From: Microcebus murinus
Taxonomy: Eukaryota > Chordata > Mammalia > Primates > Cheirogaleidae
Reading direction: 5' to 3'
DNA length: 64,000 bases
Assembly: GCF_040939455.1 (NCBI RefSeq)
Contig: NC_134136.1
Span: forward strand, 104,458,014 to 104,522,013
In this document: piece by piece, positions 26,945 to 40,800 of the stretch
Position numbering within the stretch: the first letter of the stretch is position 1
How the letters are laid out: each line of letters begins with the position of its first letter
The notes under the pieces: model-generated
What the model was told of the DNA's origin: nothing
Databases searched by the model: none
The model's input: the letters and a program-made list of their open reading frames with translations, nothing else
Made by a program: the position numbers and the translations under genes

Positions 26945-27090
26945 AATTCTTAAGGAGCATCTTGGGGAACAGGAAGTTTCCATCTCATTAATTGTGGACT
27001 CTGTGGAAGAAGGTGACTTGGGAAATTACTCCTGTTATGTTGAAAATGGAAATGGACGTAGACATGCCAGTGTTCTCCTTCATAAACGGG
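26945..27090 (+). CDS. IL1RAPL1: IL1RAPL1 exon, second half of Ig domain 3
   Basis: A 146-bp exon encoding [20 protein letters not shown] through [20 protein letters not shown] and KR, about human residues 303-350. It supplies the second Ig cysteine in the [12 protein letters not shown] motif (Asp-x-Gly-x-Tyr-x-Cys) and an N-glycosylation sequon, Asn-Tyr-Ser. Enters in phase 2 and leaves in phase 1. The acceptor is 'tatattttag'; the donor is 'CGGG|gtgagt', a strong match. Together with the preceding exon it is 279 bp, a multiple of three, so loss of both would delete the Ig half-domains and keep the frame. I see no difference from the human protein as I remember it. Confidence 0.97.
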
Positions 27091-27239
27091 GTGAGTGTAA
27101 CCTTCTAAGCTTGAGTGCTCAACTGAACGTACAGTGGGAGGGAAATCATTGGGAACCAAGAAACAAATTAAATTTTGTTTTTCTACACAAAGTTATCCTA
27201 AATAAAATAATTGCATTAGCATTAGGGCCATCAAGGCAG

Positions 27240-27500
27240 ACAGCACAGTGGATGGGTGACTAGCTCAGGCTTTAGAGTCAAATTTGGATTCCTTGCTGTG
27301 CTTTAATACCAACTGTAAAACCTTGGACAAGATATTGAACTTCCTTAGGCTTCAGTTTCTTGATATATAGAATGGGGAACATAATAGTATCAACTCTTCA
27401 GTGTGTTGTAATGATAAATGAAGGTAATAAATGGGAAAGGCTTGACACAGAGCCTATACCCAGAAAATATTTAGTTAAATGCTATATATTATTATTAGAA
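27240..27500 (+). repeat. MIR SINE, near full length
   Basis: The order 'cagcacagtggatgggtgac', 'ctttagagtcaaatttgga', 'aaccttggacaagatattg', 'aggcttcagtttcttgat', 'agaatggggaacataatag' and a terminal 'aatatttagttaaatgc' matches MIR in sense. Confidence 0.8.
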
Positions 27501-30500
27501 ATGGGTATTAGGTTCTTTAAAATAAATGGTTTTAAGTCAAAGATTGTGTTCCTTGTAGGAAGGCTGGTCCTTTAGTGAAAGAACTATGTCTGATGAATTC
27601 CCTATCCCAATATTTCTTGACCTTTTTTTTCTGAATTGGATAAATTTTACATGTGCAATGTCCTCCCATGATTAATAATAATTCATTATAGGAGAGATAG
27701 GTTGTGGTCAAGTACAGTGCCTACTGCAATAACTCTGACTCCACAGCAGCCCCATCACCTTATGTGTGGGATTAAAATATAGGTAAATGCATATTGAATG
27801 ATTTGAAATAAGAGACTCTTGTAAAATGTGAGCCATGCCTTTTAGTTAGTAAAATTTTTCATGTATATTATAAGAGAAAAATATATTTTTTTTCTACATT
27901 ATGCTAAGTGAAAACTTTCTAGTCTTTGGAACAAGTACACTTGATGTTCCCTTACTCAGCACATTTACAATTTTAATTTCAAAGCACATGTTTAATCCTA
28001 GACTCTTTGAAGTTTGAAAAGAAAGGGAACATTGAAGACTGTTCCCCTTACTTGATTGGGCAATAGATTCGCTTTGAATAATGTTACTGAAAGCTATTAA
28101 GACAGACACCACTGTTGTCAAGGTGACTACAATATTAAAATAGTCTACTTTTTTGGGATGTGAGTCAAGGAGAAAGGTAAGCAGTAGCTAGAAATATAAT
28201 TGTTTCCTTCTATAGTTTAATGTATAGTCAATCAATGAAGGGATTTGAGCAGAATTATCATGCATATACAAGGACAGAAATAGCTTCTCAGGGTTAGAAG
28301 CAACTTAAATGTTATGTAATTGAACTAGTTATCCTTCAGTAATATTAATATCTTCCCAGGTGGTCTATCAGTTTATATTAGATCAAAATCCCTCTTAAGG
28401 AAGATGAATCTACCCTTGAAAAAAATCTGTTAGAAAGTATCCCTATTTTACAGTCTGCCTACCCATTGGCCCTAGTTCTACATTTTTAATTACTCTTCCC
28501 CAAGACAACCCTTCAAATGTTTGACGATAGTCGCCATGACCCTGCTGTACCTTTACTTTGCCAGATTCAACCTCTTTAGCTCCCTTTATTCATTCTTCAT
28601 TTGTAAGAATGAAATCTTTTCACCATTCTGGTCACTCTCTTGAATATGGTCTAATTAAAGAGTTTGAATTATTGCTCAAGAATGGAAGTACAAGAGAGAA
28701 GATATAGAGCACATTTAAAAATCTGTTGGATTGAACAACATATATTTCTCTTTGGGGCAAGGTAGGGTGTGACAGTCTCGCAATCATAAGGAGAGAGGAA
28801 GGAAAATGAATTGTATTTAAGGATACAGCTATTAAAGCTCTGTTTTTGCAGGGAGGCACACAGCCAAGTAAGGTCAAACACACCCCAGGCTATTTTTAGC
28901 ATGTGTGCCTTAAGGTTAAGTTGCCCAAAGCTACAAAAGCTTCCAGTTCTAGAAAAATAAATGATTGAGAAATGAAGGACATTATTTGAAAAAGCTTTTA
29001 CAGTAATATCTGACTCCTTAAACATGAAAAAGAAAATTGTGGCCAATGTTGGAGTGCTCTTCAATACTTAAGTCTATCACAGTGTTTTTCAAATATCTAT
29101 TTATGTCAATAGCATTTTGTTCTTAGAAAATAAAAGCATTAAGAAGCCAAAAAGAGTGCTTTTAGGTCATATGCTCCAGAAGTCCCTCTCAAAGTGAATG
29201 TGTGTCTTCCTTTTAAGGGAGCTGCAACAAGTGAGTCACCAATTCACAAAGACATCAGTGAATGCACTTTCCTGCTCTTGAGGGGCTCTTAATTATGTGG
29301 AATGATCTATCTTCCCCATCTTGGGGATAAAGAAAGGACTTTGGTCAACATATGATATAACTGCAACTTCACCAGCCCTTCAGGGTTCAGAAGAGCAGGA
29401 CACAGCATATGTGAGCCAATAGGTTTGGATCTTTGATCGTAGGGTCCCTGAAAAAGTCAAATTTCTGTCATGCTAGCAATTATGTAATTTTCAGATGAGT
29501 TGTTAATATTACCCAGAAGACTAAGACTCAGATAAGGAACTGGAGAAGCTGTCACTGTTAATCATATTTTTCTGCCATTGACTCATAAATTCCTTAACTT
29601 ATAGGCTTTCAAAGTCTCCCTTTTGAAAATCTCCCTAGAGTGACATGTTAAAACATTTGAATACAGATCTTGTACACCACAAACTATCATTTCTTCTGAC
29701 AGGCAAACTTTCTAGGACATACCTTTGCCAAAGTTATCTAAGCATTTTTTCCTCCACTGTTACCTCATGTTCAGTATTATTGACATAATAAAATAATTTC
29801 ACAGCCCTCCAATGGGTGGCATGGATTCTTTGAAACATCACTCTCATATATCAAATGAGTTTTCCTTAATGCCAAAGGGATAGTATAATAAATAATTCAG
29901 CTCTGTTTGAGCTAGGCTACATTGTGGATCAGCCTTTTATCTTTATTTAAAAAATCGCAATTGTGTGAAATCCTGTTGAAAATCTTTAAAGAAATTTGAC
30001 CACAGAAATATCTTGCTTGAGAATATTCAAAGTTATCAGTTCCTGCAGCTGGAGAAGGAATTTGGATAGTTAGAATCTTGTCAGACATACAATATAGATA
30101 TATTTCACTTGCTATACAGAACATTAGACTATGCAATGAGAGGGAGATGAAGAATGGAGGGACAAAATCCCTGGGCCATACCAATCTATGACTGTCCTTC
30201 CTGCTCCTTACTCCTCACTCTCACAAGCAGCTTCTTTTTAGTCCTCTTTGTCAGTCCCTGGCCTGGCATGCTTGAGAGTTAGATCCTGGCTTCAAAAAGA
30301 ACCAAAGTAAAGGGTTGACAAATGAGTTACTGGGTTATTTCTTGTTTTTGCTATTATTACCCATACTTGATTGAATTCTCTGTCTGAGTCTTTCAATCTT
30401 TTACCCATATGCATTTGCTTGGGTTTCTAATTACTACTGCCTGCCTCAACAGGTATTAAACACTGACCTTCAGTTTTCTTCCAAAACTCTGACCTTTCCT

Positions 30501-30727
30501 ATTCTTTCCACTATTTATTAATGCATTTTCCATTTCTCTGACACACACAGTACTTCAGATGGATACCCAGAAGCACTTTGCTCTGGCCTCAGGCTTAGCT
30601 ACTCTTGCACTCATCAGACAGACCTAAATTCCTTCTTCACTCTCTGTATCTTTTGTCCATCCTGTCACTCACAGTGGCTCAGTGTGGACATGTTTACTAT
30701 CTGAAGCAAAGCACTTTCATGGCTAAG
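27501..30727. other. intronic DNA, old unassigned repeats possible
   Basis: Around 28285-28640 the wording 'tttgccagattcaacctc' and 'tcaccattctggtcactctc' resembles a dispersed old mammalian repeat that I cannot name. The rest is plain AT-rich intron. Open frames at 28632-29064 (minus) are unsupported. Confidence 0.35.
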
Positions 30728-30956
30728 GGCATACATAGATTTAAGAATGAGGCTGACTATGTTCAAGACTTAACTTTGTTCTTGCTAGCTGTGCTATCTT
30801 GGGCAAATTACCTACTGTAAGCCTCAAATTTCTCTTCTATAAAATGGGAATAATATAGTAAGACCTATCACATAGAGCAGCTGTGAAGATTAAATGAACT
30901 CATGTCTGTCAATATTATCATTGTGTCTGACACATACTTCGTACCCAATAAATGTT
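30728..30956 (+). repeat. MIR SINE
   Basis: Clear MIR core in sense: 'gctagctgtgctatcttggg', 'caaattacctactgtaagcc', 'ataaaatgggaataatatag', 'gctgtgaagattaaatgaac', ending 'acccaataaatgtta'. A lemur Alu inserted at its 3' end. Confidence 0.9.
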
Positions 30957-30968
30957 AACAAGCTATTA

Positions 30969-31297
30969 GGCTGGCCGTGGTGGCTCACGCCTGTAAACCT
31001 AGCACTCTGGGAGGCCCAGGTGGGCGGATCGTTCAAGGTCAGGAGTTCAAGACCAGTCTGAGCAAGAGTGAGACCCCTTCTCTCTACTATAAATAGAAAG
31101 AAATTAATTGGCTAACTAAAAATATATAGAAAAAATTAGCCGGGCATGGTGGTGCATGCCTGTAGTCCCAGCTACTCAGGAGGCTGAGGCAGAAGGATCC
31201 CTTGAGCCCAGGAGTTTGAGGTTGCTGTGAGGTAGGCTGACGCCACAGCACTCACTCTAGCCTGGGCAACAAAGTGAGACTCTGACTCAAAAAAAAA
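30969..31297 (+). mobile_element. strepsirrhine Alu SINE
   Basis: Complete dimer, 'ggctggccgtggtggctcac' to the A-run. Target-site duplication 'aacaagctatta' at 30957-30968 and 31298-31309. Confidence 0.96.
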
Positions 31298-31633
31298 AAC
31301 AAGCTATTACAAGATTTTTCTGCTCCAACTATGTATTATTCTGCATAATGAAGGATATAGCAATTGCATGGTCCATTAAAAATTCCCTAAATTTCTAATT
31401 TATCTTTCCTTAAAATGGTCAGCTTTAGTTCCCGCAATTTTATTCCATTGATTCTGAATTTGATCTTATGATGGATTTACTTTCATTTGAATGTATTATA
31501 CTAAAGCACTTTATTTATCCATTCATTTAATGATGATTAAGAACCTACTATGTGCCTGGCATTGTGCTAGCCACTCATAAAATTAAATGAACAGGAAATA
31601 AGAACCAATATAATTTGGAATTCCATCATCTAC
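31298..31633. other. intronic DNA with L2/MIR 3' end fragment
   Basis: At about 31505-31600 'catttaatgatgattaagaa', then 'cctactatgtgcctggcatt', is the antisense 3' end shared by L2 and MIR. The remainder is unassigned. Confidence 0.6.
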
Positions 31634-31983
<350 letters not shown>

Positions 31984-31995
31984 TCCGTCATCTAC

Positions 31996-33553
31996 TTTTT
32001 AAATTACACTGATATTAAACATTCTTCATGTAGAATTGTGCTTCCTAGTGAATGTTTGACTTTGCAACTGTCACATTAAGGATGTTCATTAGCAATTCTG
32101 CTCTGAATGGTTATGTTTACTTGTATCGATTACAGAAATATGGCAATTCATCACAAAATACTTTGGGAACTGGCAAAGAATCTGTCTGAGAGACTTAGCA
32201 CTAGTTAACAATGATAAACATCTAGGTTTTCTCTGTTCTGCCTAAAACCCATTTTACTTCTTGTGTGCACTCTCTCTCTCTCCCTCCAAAGAATGTAATC
32301 GATAGGAATTAGACTTGCTCAATAAACTCCCTAGTCCTCAAAATATCTTTAGTAATGTAATTAAGTGCACATCATTTAGGATGCATTGTTTTAAAGCCAG
32401 ATGAATTTAGACCCAGTGGACTCCTTAACCCTTCTTGTAATGAATCATCTTTGTAATATGTGTCCCTATTCTAGTTAGTATTTGCCCAGTGCATTTATTT
32501 ACTAAGAGATACAGTAAGATCATAGAACTGTGTAAACCTCTCTTGGGACTGACCATTTGACAACTTTGACCACTGATTTCAGAATATGTAACAGCCAAAC
32601 CTGACTTAGATATTAAAAATTCGTACTTCGCTATATGGCAGCATCTCCCTAGAAAGACAATGACTGATTGAAGGCTGAGTTGGTCTCCATAAAAAGAATC
32701 ACTTTTACTGAGTCTTAGCTTGTGCAGTGCCAAAATATTAAGGAACTTTAGTTATGTTGCTGCAGTATCTCCAAATAGCGTCATCAGGCTTAACAAATTC
32801 TCTCCTTGGATAACATTTAACATCTTGCAGTCAAATTTTTTTTCTGTCCTGTAACATTTTTCTTGCTTTTCTGCCCCTCATTTATGTAAGACATCTAAAT
32901 ATCTGGCCACAATGTTGTATTTTTTCTTGGTAACAAATGACAAAACAACCAAACCAAATATACTTAGAGGCTATTATGAATGCCAGTAACATAAATATCC
33001 AATATTAATGATTTTGTACCTTTGATGTTCTTGACACGAACATTCCAAAAAGGCTACTGATTGCCAACAAAGTTACAGGCATGAAAATTAACCCTTTGAG
33101 CTATTTACTTAGACATACAATATATGATTTAAATGAGATTAACCTCAAGTTATTTTTTGCTTCAACAGTGGAATATCTTTTTAAATACCTGTTGATCCCA
33201 GTTTTTGCTGATCAGTTATAGTAAGGAGATATATGGCCTTTTAGGCATTTTGGTGATTCAATTCTCTTTACTGTGAACAAGAATATCCAGTAGCATCTTT
33301 ATTAGGAAAGGAAAGGACCACTGTTTGCTGATAAGTAGCTTATTTCTTAATTAATAAATAACAATAGGATGAACCTGGGCAAAACCAATGTCGAATGCCA
33401 AGAATGATAAATTCTTCAGTTTTTATCATTCCTGTTGATCACTCATGTGGTCCAAAACTCATAAGTATCTAATTATACATGGTCTTTATGACTGGAAGTC
33501 CTTTATTTGCTTTATTGAGTCCTACTCTTATTTTACTAACTAAATGTTAAATT
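31996..33553. other. intronic DNA, nothing recognised
   Basis: AT-rich intron with no nameable repeat. 'ttaaccctttgagc' at about 33090 looks like a piggyBac end but has no partner (see rejected items). Confidence 0.45.
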
Positions 33554-33570
33554 CTTGATAAAGTTCTTTA

Positions 33571-33903
<333 letters not shown>

Positions 33904-34021
33904 TGATAAAGTTCTTTAACTTATACTTCTCTGTATATGCTTCAATGTACCAAACCCAATTAGTAGATGTGATGAATGGGTTGACTGAATGTATTTTGAG
34001 TACTCTAAACTTTGTCTACAG

Positions 34022-34241
34022 CAGGATTTCTCAATCTTGCCACTATTGACATTTTGGACTGGATAATTTTTTGTTGTGGTGGGGGACTACCCTGTGCATT
34101 ATAGATTGTTTAGGAGCCTCCCTGGCCTCTACCCACTAGATATTATCAGCACCTTCCCCAATTATGACAACCAAAATATCCCCAGACATTGACAAATGTC
34201 CCAGGGGCGGGTGTAAAATTACCCCCGGTTGAGAACCACTG
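34022..34241 (-). repeat. MER20 hAT-Charlie DNA transposon
   Basis: Ends 'caggatttctcaatc' and 'ggttgagaaccactg' form the imperfect terminal inverted repeats. The interior has 'cccccggttgagaacc', 'gacaaatgtcccaggggc' and 'ctctacccactagatatt', as in MER20. An imperfect 8-bp target duplication (gtctacag / ctctagag) flanks it. Confidence 0.85.
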
Positions 34242-34477
34242 CTCTAGAGTATGGCTACCAGAAACTCTATCCCTTCCTGGAAATAGCTTTCAACACCTAA
34301 GCTCCTCTAAATAGGGAAATTCAAAATTGAAGGACAGATATTTTCATCTTGAAAACCTTCCAAGATTATACCAAAGTGACTGGAAGGCCAACAAAGGGGT
34401 ATTTTGTAAACCATAGGAATTGACAAAAGTTAGGTTCCTTGTGTTTCCACTCTTGGAGAGTCAGCTAGAAGCTCCTA

Positions 34478-34645
34478 GACCAGTGCTTCACAAACTGTAC
34501 AGCACACATAAATCACCTCGGGAGTTCGTTAAAAAGCAATTTGGATTCATTAGTCTGAGGTGGGACTCAAGATTTGAATTTCAATCAAATTCCTTACTGA
34601 TGCTGCTGCTAGTGGTCTGTGGACCACAACTGGCATACGAAGGCC
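34478..34645 (+). repeat. MER5A hAT-Charlie MITE
   Basis: 'gaccagtgcttcacaaactg', 'ataaatcacctcgggagtt', 'ctgaggtgggactcaagatt' and 'gatgctgctgctagtggtct' follow the MER5A consensus from end to end. Confidence 0.85.
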
Positions 34646-36619
34646 CTTGCCTCGACAATAGATCCTTCTAATAAACTTGTTAGCATCTAATAGGTAAATA
34701 GCAACTAGCTTTCTTGAGCTCACTGTTTCCATGAGAAAGGAATGGAAGCTGAGTAGAGCCAGTCAGTGGGACTATTTCCAACTAATTGTCTCATTCTTTT
34801 TACATGGTCAGTACCTCTGAACCTATTTGAACATCGGTTCATTGCCCTCAGTCTCAGTCTACGCTTAATGAGGTTACTTGTCTCATGTATTCAATGAAAT
34901 TGTGCTATGTAGAATACTTCTGCTGCTCAGAGAGATGTCTGAGAGGGTACTGTCTTCTAGTATTAAAATAATCAACCTCTTAAATGCAGGGGGCCTTCAT
35001 TGTTGGACTCATTCCCTACCTAACCCATTTTTAAAAAGAAAATACTAAAAAAAAAAAAAAAAAAAAAAGAAAATACTTTTAGGAATGTCTCAACAACATA
35101 TATATGGATATATACATATATTTCAGCTTATGCAAATAGGTTGTATATAGTGTTCAGCCTATGCAAATAATAGTTACCAAGAAGGAAGGAGATATATGGT
35201 GAAAAGTAAATACTGCTAATTTCCTGTTTTGAATACTTGTTGTATTCAGCTAAATCTTAATTATGTGTATTAATAAAGGATGCACATAGTATGGGAATTA
35301 AACTGCCATATATTATTAGTCAATGATATGACTACAAAACAGACCAAAAAAAAAAAAAAGAAGAAGAAGAAGAAGAAAAACCACAATAATGCCAACTGGA
35401 TAAAAAACATTCCTATGTGTTCAAAAGTTTAACTCATTTTTAACAAGCATCAGTCTAACCTCTAAGAAAGGCTGTAAAATACAGCTAAACCTAAAGTGAG
35501 GTCAGAAAAAATCCATTGGAACTCAGATCTTTATATCAGAAAATGACAAACAAATAGTTTTGAAAAAAAATTTAACACATTTGCAGGAAGCCCATGGATA
35601 TTATCTAGCATATACAGCAACATTCCATGTATGATCAGAGATCACAAACAAGATAGCATATTCATAGCCACTAAACATTCACTCTTCCTTCTCAAAACCA
35701 CCTTCATATTCTCATTATTTCTAGGACAAAACAGCCTGTTAATGTGTTTCATATCACACTTGAAATCTCACTTCACTGCAGGCTATTTACAGGAGATAAT
35801 TCATATAATGCTGTTGTATGAAAGAGCAACAAATCATTCTCATCCAACAAATATCTATTGAGTACCAGCTATGGGCAAAGCACTGGGTTAAGTGATCCTA
35901 GTAGTTGACCACTGCTACCAGAGGGGTGTCTACCACCCTCCTGAAACATTAAAGCAACATCACTGGAGAGAGGGAGATGGCTGTGCATTTTTTATGGCTG
36001 TGAATTCCTGCATTTAGTGGGGAAATGGCACAACTGGGTCATAAAATGCAAGGTATAACTTTTCATAAGTAGTTCCTGTATGTCGAACTTTGACAACCAG
36101 GTCAGTAAAGTGAGAAATTAGACATGACACATAAAAAATGCTAACTACTCTCTCAGGTCATATAGTAGGAAAATGTTGATTTCCAATAGATTACCATGGT
36201 AACTAGTATTAGATTTTAGTGTTGAGAATTGCATTTGCCATCTGTAGGAAATATGTTAGCTATTTGTCTCTACTTTTAGGGCACATATTCTATTTTTAGC
36301 ATGTGTTCTATGAGGAATAATATATCTGGAGGTTGATTTCTCCGAATTGAAAGTAGACATTTAAATACTATTAAAATAGACTTTATTTTTAAATTCAAAA
36401 AGAAAATCCAGTGGTATATTTAGGAAAGCACATAAAGGTCATTTTTAAAACCACCCCAAAATTATTTCCATTGCTTACAGTTTGCTACGAATGAGAATTG
36501 ACTAGAAAGAAAGAGAAATTATAAACTGTGATGAAAAAATGGAAAGTTACTTGAGAATGTTTCCTTTTTGACTCTTCAGGTGTGTGTGACCTAGAGCAAG
36601 TATCTTTGTGCTGTTATTC
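34646..36619. other. intronic DNA with A-runs and an L2 end
   Basis: Holds an A-run bracketed by direct repeats (35033-35077), a poly(A)/(GAA)n tract at 35346-35378 and an antisense L2 3' end at about 35836-35900 ('caacaaatatctattgagta'). An ATTACCATGGTAAC near-palindrome resembling an RFX site lies at 36190-36203. Otherwise nothing recognised. Confidence 0.5.
35033..35077 (+). repeat. A-run between 14-bp direct repeats
   Basis: 'aaaaagaaaatact' at 35033-35046 and 35064-35077 flank a pure A-run. The arrangement resembles a target-site duplication around a retroposon reduced to its tail. Confidence 0.85.
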
Positions 36620-36634
36620 TTCAGTTTTATTTGT

Positions 36635-36948
36635 GTGTTTGTTTGTTTGTTTGTTTTTGAGACAGAGTCTCGCTTTGTAGCCCAGGCTAGAGTGAGTGCC
36701 GTGGCGTCAGCCTAGCTCACAGCAACCTCAAACTCCTGGGCTCAAGCAATCCTCCTGCCTCAGCCTCCCGAGTAGCTGGGGCTACAGGCATGTGCCACCA
36801 TGCCTGGCTAATTTGTTTTCTATATTTTTAGTTGGCCAATTAATTTCTTTCTATTTATAGTAGAGACGGGATCTCGCTCTTGCTCAGGCTGGTTTCAAAC
36901 TCCTGACCTCGAGCAATCCGCCCACCTCAGCCTCCCAGAGTGCTAGTG
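36635..36948 (-). mobile_element. 5'-truncated strepsirrhine Alu SINE
   Basis: Reverse orientation with a (CAAA)n-type tail. It stops at 'cccagagtgctag', so about 30 bases of the SINE head are missing. The perfect duplication 'ttcagttttatttgt' at 36620-36634 and 36949-36963 shows the truncation happened at insertion. Confidence 0.95.
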
Positions 36949-37539
36949 TTCAGTTTTATTTGTAAACGAATTGTCCCTAAAACCCAGTGTGAGAATCTTG
37001 AAAGAACATATTAGACACTGGGTGATTAATGATATATATTAGACCATTTGTCAGATTTTACAGATTCTCAGAGTTTTGAGTGATTGTGCCTCATTTTGCC
37101 AATCTTGAAAGTGAAATTAAGTGATTGCTCTTCCTATGGATTTTTTTAATGGTTTAAATGTTTGAAAGTTGACTTGGATCTTTAGATGGCAAGTTACTAT
37201 GACTGCGAAGTACAAACTACAAGTCCTTACGATATGCAACTATAGCTAGTTGCAAGTACTGACTTGTAATGGTTTCCAAACTCATGTAAACTAAAATGAA
37301 AGAGTCCATTATCAAAGCCTGAAAGAATGAAACATAAAGTCCCAAACTTAAATCAGTTTGGAATTATCATTCTAGTATGGTATTTAATGTAAAATAAGTA
37401 TGACTTGAAAATTCATTTATAGTATCCCACAGTTTCAAGGAAATAACTCACAACTGTTTGGAAGCATTTCTGATTTTCCCCAAATGAACAAATATGTCTA
37501 TAGTATTTAAATGTCTTAGTGTTGAAAGTAGCTTAAAGG

Positions 37540-37883
37540 GGGTCTGGGCGTGGTGGCTCACGCCTGTAATCCTAGCACTTTAGGAGGCTGAGGCGGGAGG
37601 ATCGCTCAAGGTCATGAGTTCGAAACTGGCCTGAGCAAGAGTGAGACCCCATCTGTACTGAAAAACAGAAAGAAATTAATTAACCAACTAAAAATATATA
37701 GAAAAAAAAATTAGCCGGGCATGGTGGCACATACCTGTAGTCCCAGCTACGCAGGAGGCCGAAACAGAAGGATTGCTTGAGCCCATGAGTTTGAGGTTGC
37801 TGTGAGCTAGGCTGACACCATGGCACTCTAGCCCAGGCAACAGAGTGAGACTCTGTCTCAAAAAAAAAAAAAAAAAAAAAAAA
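37540..37883 (+). mobile_element. strepsirrhine Alu SINE
   Basis: Complete dimer with a long A-run. Target-site duplication 'gaaagtagcttaaagg' at 37524-37539 and 37884-37899. Confidence 0.97.
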
Positions 37884-37899
37884 GAAAGTAGCTTAAAGG

Positions 37900-40800
37900 A
37901 ATACAATAAAAGTCTGTTTGGTTGTCTTCTTAAGTAGACTGCAGTCAGTGGCAACTCAGTAGTCACATAAAAATTGGTAATATTAAAATATATTTTCAAT
38001 GGTTGACTATTCACATACCAGTTTAGTTCCTTCATCTGTAAAACAATACAATTAGTCTACATGAGATTTGAAATATATACCTCCTCTAGCATTGGATTAT
38101 GTATTTTGTGTGACCATTTATAAACTGTTGCCAAAAATAATTATTTATGTAGAAAAAAATCTCCATAGTGGTATTTAAAAATTACTGTTAGTCCTGCCTT
38201 GCTGAACCAAGCATCTTTAAATGATGGCTGCATAAACAGTTAGTCAAATAAATAATTAATTAGGCTAAAGTGGTTACCAAGACAACTTTTAACAGAACAT
38301 AGCTTGCAAACCACCTGGACAACCATTCTAAACCGTCCAAACTGAAAGGCAAACTGTAAGCTATTTTGTAGTATTAGTATTTAAAACTGTAGATTACTTG
38401 CCTATGTTAAGTTTACATAGAAACCTAATACAGTAGAAAGCTATGCATAAAAATTACACTGAAGTGTTAAGAGTGATTATCTCAGGGTGTTATGATTCCA
38501 TGGGACCTTTAATTTCTTCTTATCATTCTTATACATTTTTCAGATTCTTTACAATAAAAATGTTTTATAGAGTCATACAAAAGGTGAGAAAAAATAATCT
38601 ATTTTGGTATAACTACTGAATGTTTTAAAAATGCTTACGGGAAAACTATCATTACTCTCTTTGCTATAAAATCAAGTTGTTTACACATTTTTAAAGTATA
38701 TAGAAATCTATTTGTTTGAATGCATACTCTATTCCCACTATGTCTGACTGTATTAGAAAACATTACATTTTATGGGACATCTTTGCTTCTACATTATTTT
38801 CTCAAACCTCTGCTAATTTTCATGTAATGAAAATCTATACACAGAGTGAGATGATAAGATAATGCTCTATTCTTTGTGAAGTGGGGCTGTGTTATTGCCA
38901 TTTTGGTAAAAGAGAATTCATTCTTGAGGACAAGCCCTTCATGTATTCCAACTACAGAGGCCACTGAACTATATGAGCCACTGACTTTGTTCTTAACTTT
39001 GTCATGGTTTAAGGAGCCATTTATTGCTCTCTCAGGTGGAATAAAGTAATGGTAAGTTCTGCTATTGGTAGTTCCCAAAACATGCCCATTTCTTTATAGG
39101 TTGTTAATGGAAGAGAAAAAAAGTTTTTGAAAAAGGTTAATAAAGTCTTGAAAGTATCTCTTAACAAAATGAGGAAGCAAGGCACATTTATCACAGATTT
39201 CTCAGCATGTTTACATATTTAGAAAAAAAAAGAATGTTCAAAAACACTCAAGACAGAGAAGAAATAGATTTTTCTGTTACTCCCATTGGGGGAGATGAAC
39301 CAGCATATGGTTTGATTGTTGTTTTTGCTTTAATAATCTCAAACTCTGGAATCAACAACATTCTGAATGAAACTTGTCTCATGAGAGAAACTATTACCAA
39401 CAGACTTTGCTGAACATGTTTTATTCTAATACTTTCAATAACCAGCAGATTTTGCCGAACACAATTTATTCTAATGCTTTCAATAATTAGGAAATATGTT
39501 AAACCCCTAAAGGAATAACATTTAAATAATAACATAAAATTCTGAAATTTATCAATACATTTCATTTTGTATCATGCAATAAAACCATTTCTATATGTGG
39601 AAAATATGTTATAAATCTATTTCTATCAATTTAATATACTACAAATCATTATAATATTCTTTAAAAGAGCTCAATGTTTCTGTAGAAAACATGGCTCCTT
39701 TTATTGGTTATCTAAGCAGTCCAGATGTTCTGGGTGTTTTGGCCAACCCAAAGCATTCCCAACGGAAGACCAAATTGTTTTAACTGACAATATATCCTCT
39801 GGTGGAGGATTGCTTTCAGGATAAACACTGCATCCCTTAACGAAAAAGGAGTAAAGTGGCAATGCCACCTTCACTCTGACAATTTTCTCTCAAGAGATGT
39901 TTTGTAACAATCCATCTGTGCCTGTCTATTTGTATGACATGTTAGGAAGGAAATTCCTAATAGAGGGAAAGCAAATACTTCTAAGGTATTTTCTTTTAGG
40001 CATCGGTGAAGTTTGACACCTTGTTATACAATAGCCCTGTCTTCTAAGCTGGTCACCTGAGGCCCTTTTTTTTTCTTTATTACAGCAGCATATTCCTTCT
40101 TTGTCTGGCTTTTCCCCATCATACTTAATCTTATGAGATCTAAGATGAAGGAGGCCCCATCTGAATACTTTGTACCTGTATGTGTGTGCAAATACATAAC
40201 CGTCTGTGTACATCTCACATTACAGTCTTTAGTTAGAGATATTTCAAACACTGCTTTTATAATTCTAAAGGGGAAAGGTTTTCTGCAATAAAACTCTGTC
40301 TGTGTTAGTAACTCCACATTGTACAGTTTGAAAATATATGCCAATTGTCCCCAAAAGAGAATCATTCCTACTGTTCTGGCCTAATTTTGGGAAACCTGAC
40401 TTAATGGGTGCCATGAATCCTCAAACAAACTTTTATTGACAAGGCACATGCTATTTGCTTTGAAAAGAATAAAAAAGATAAACAACATATGCTAACATGA
40501 ATTTGCCTGTCTTCACCCATCACACCATACATTCACTTTCCCAGTACTCCAGACCAAAGTACTTGCTAAAAGTTTTTGCAGGCACTCCTGCCTTGTGCTG
40601 GCCAGTGCCTGACCCCTATCCCTAAAATTCCCCAACAGGAAAACACAGACCACACAGGTACACACAAGCACCCCATATAAATTGCTCATCTAGTTCATGA
40701 TTATGATACTTATAGTATAGCATTTCTTATACTTACATACAAGAAGTTTAGCACAGTGACATTTAAGTACTCAATAAACATTAGCTTTTATTACTTTGTT

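Noticed and set aside
33088..33105. 'ttaaccctttgagc' as a second piggyBac end
   Set aside because: It matches only the first seven bases of the terminal repeat, and no inverted partner with TTAA is nearby.
37688..38035. Open frames across SINEs, also at 14016, 20921, 51966 and 52748
   Set aside because: They are the well-known spurious peptides (such as LPGLECHG or [10 protein letters not shown]) read from antisense Alu sequence.
39248..39565. Minus-strand gene with 15-residue repeats
   Set aside because: Short AT-rich frame with no start context, promoter or homologue known to me; kept only as a tandem-duplication finding.
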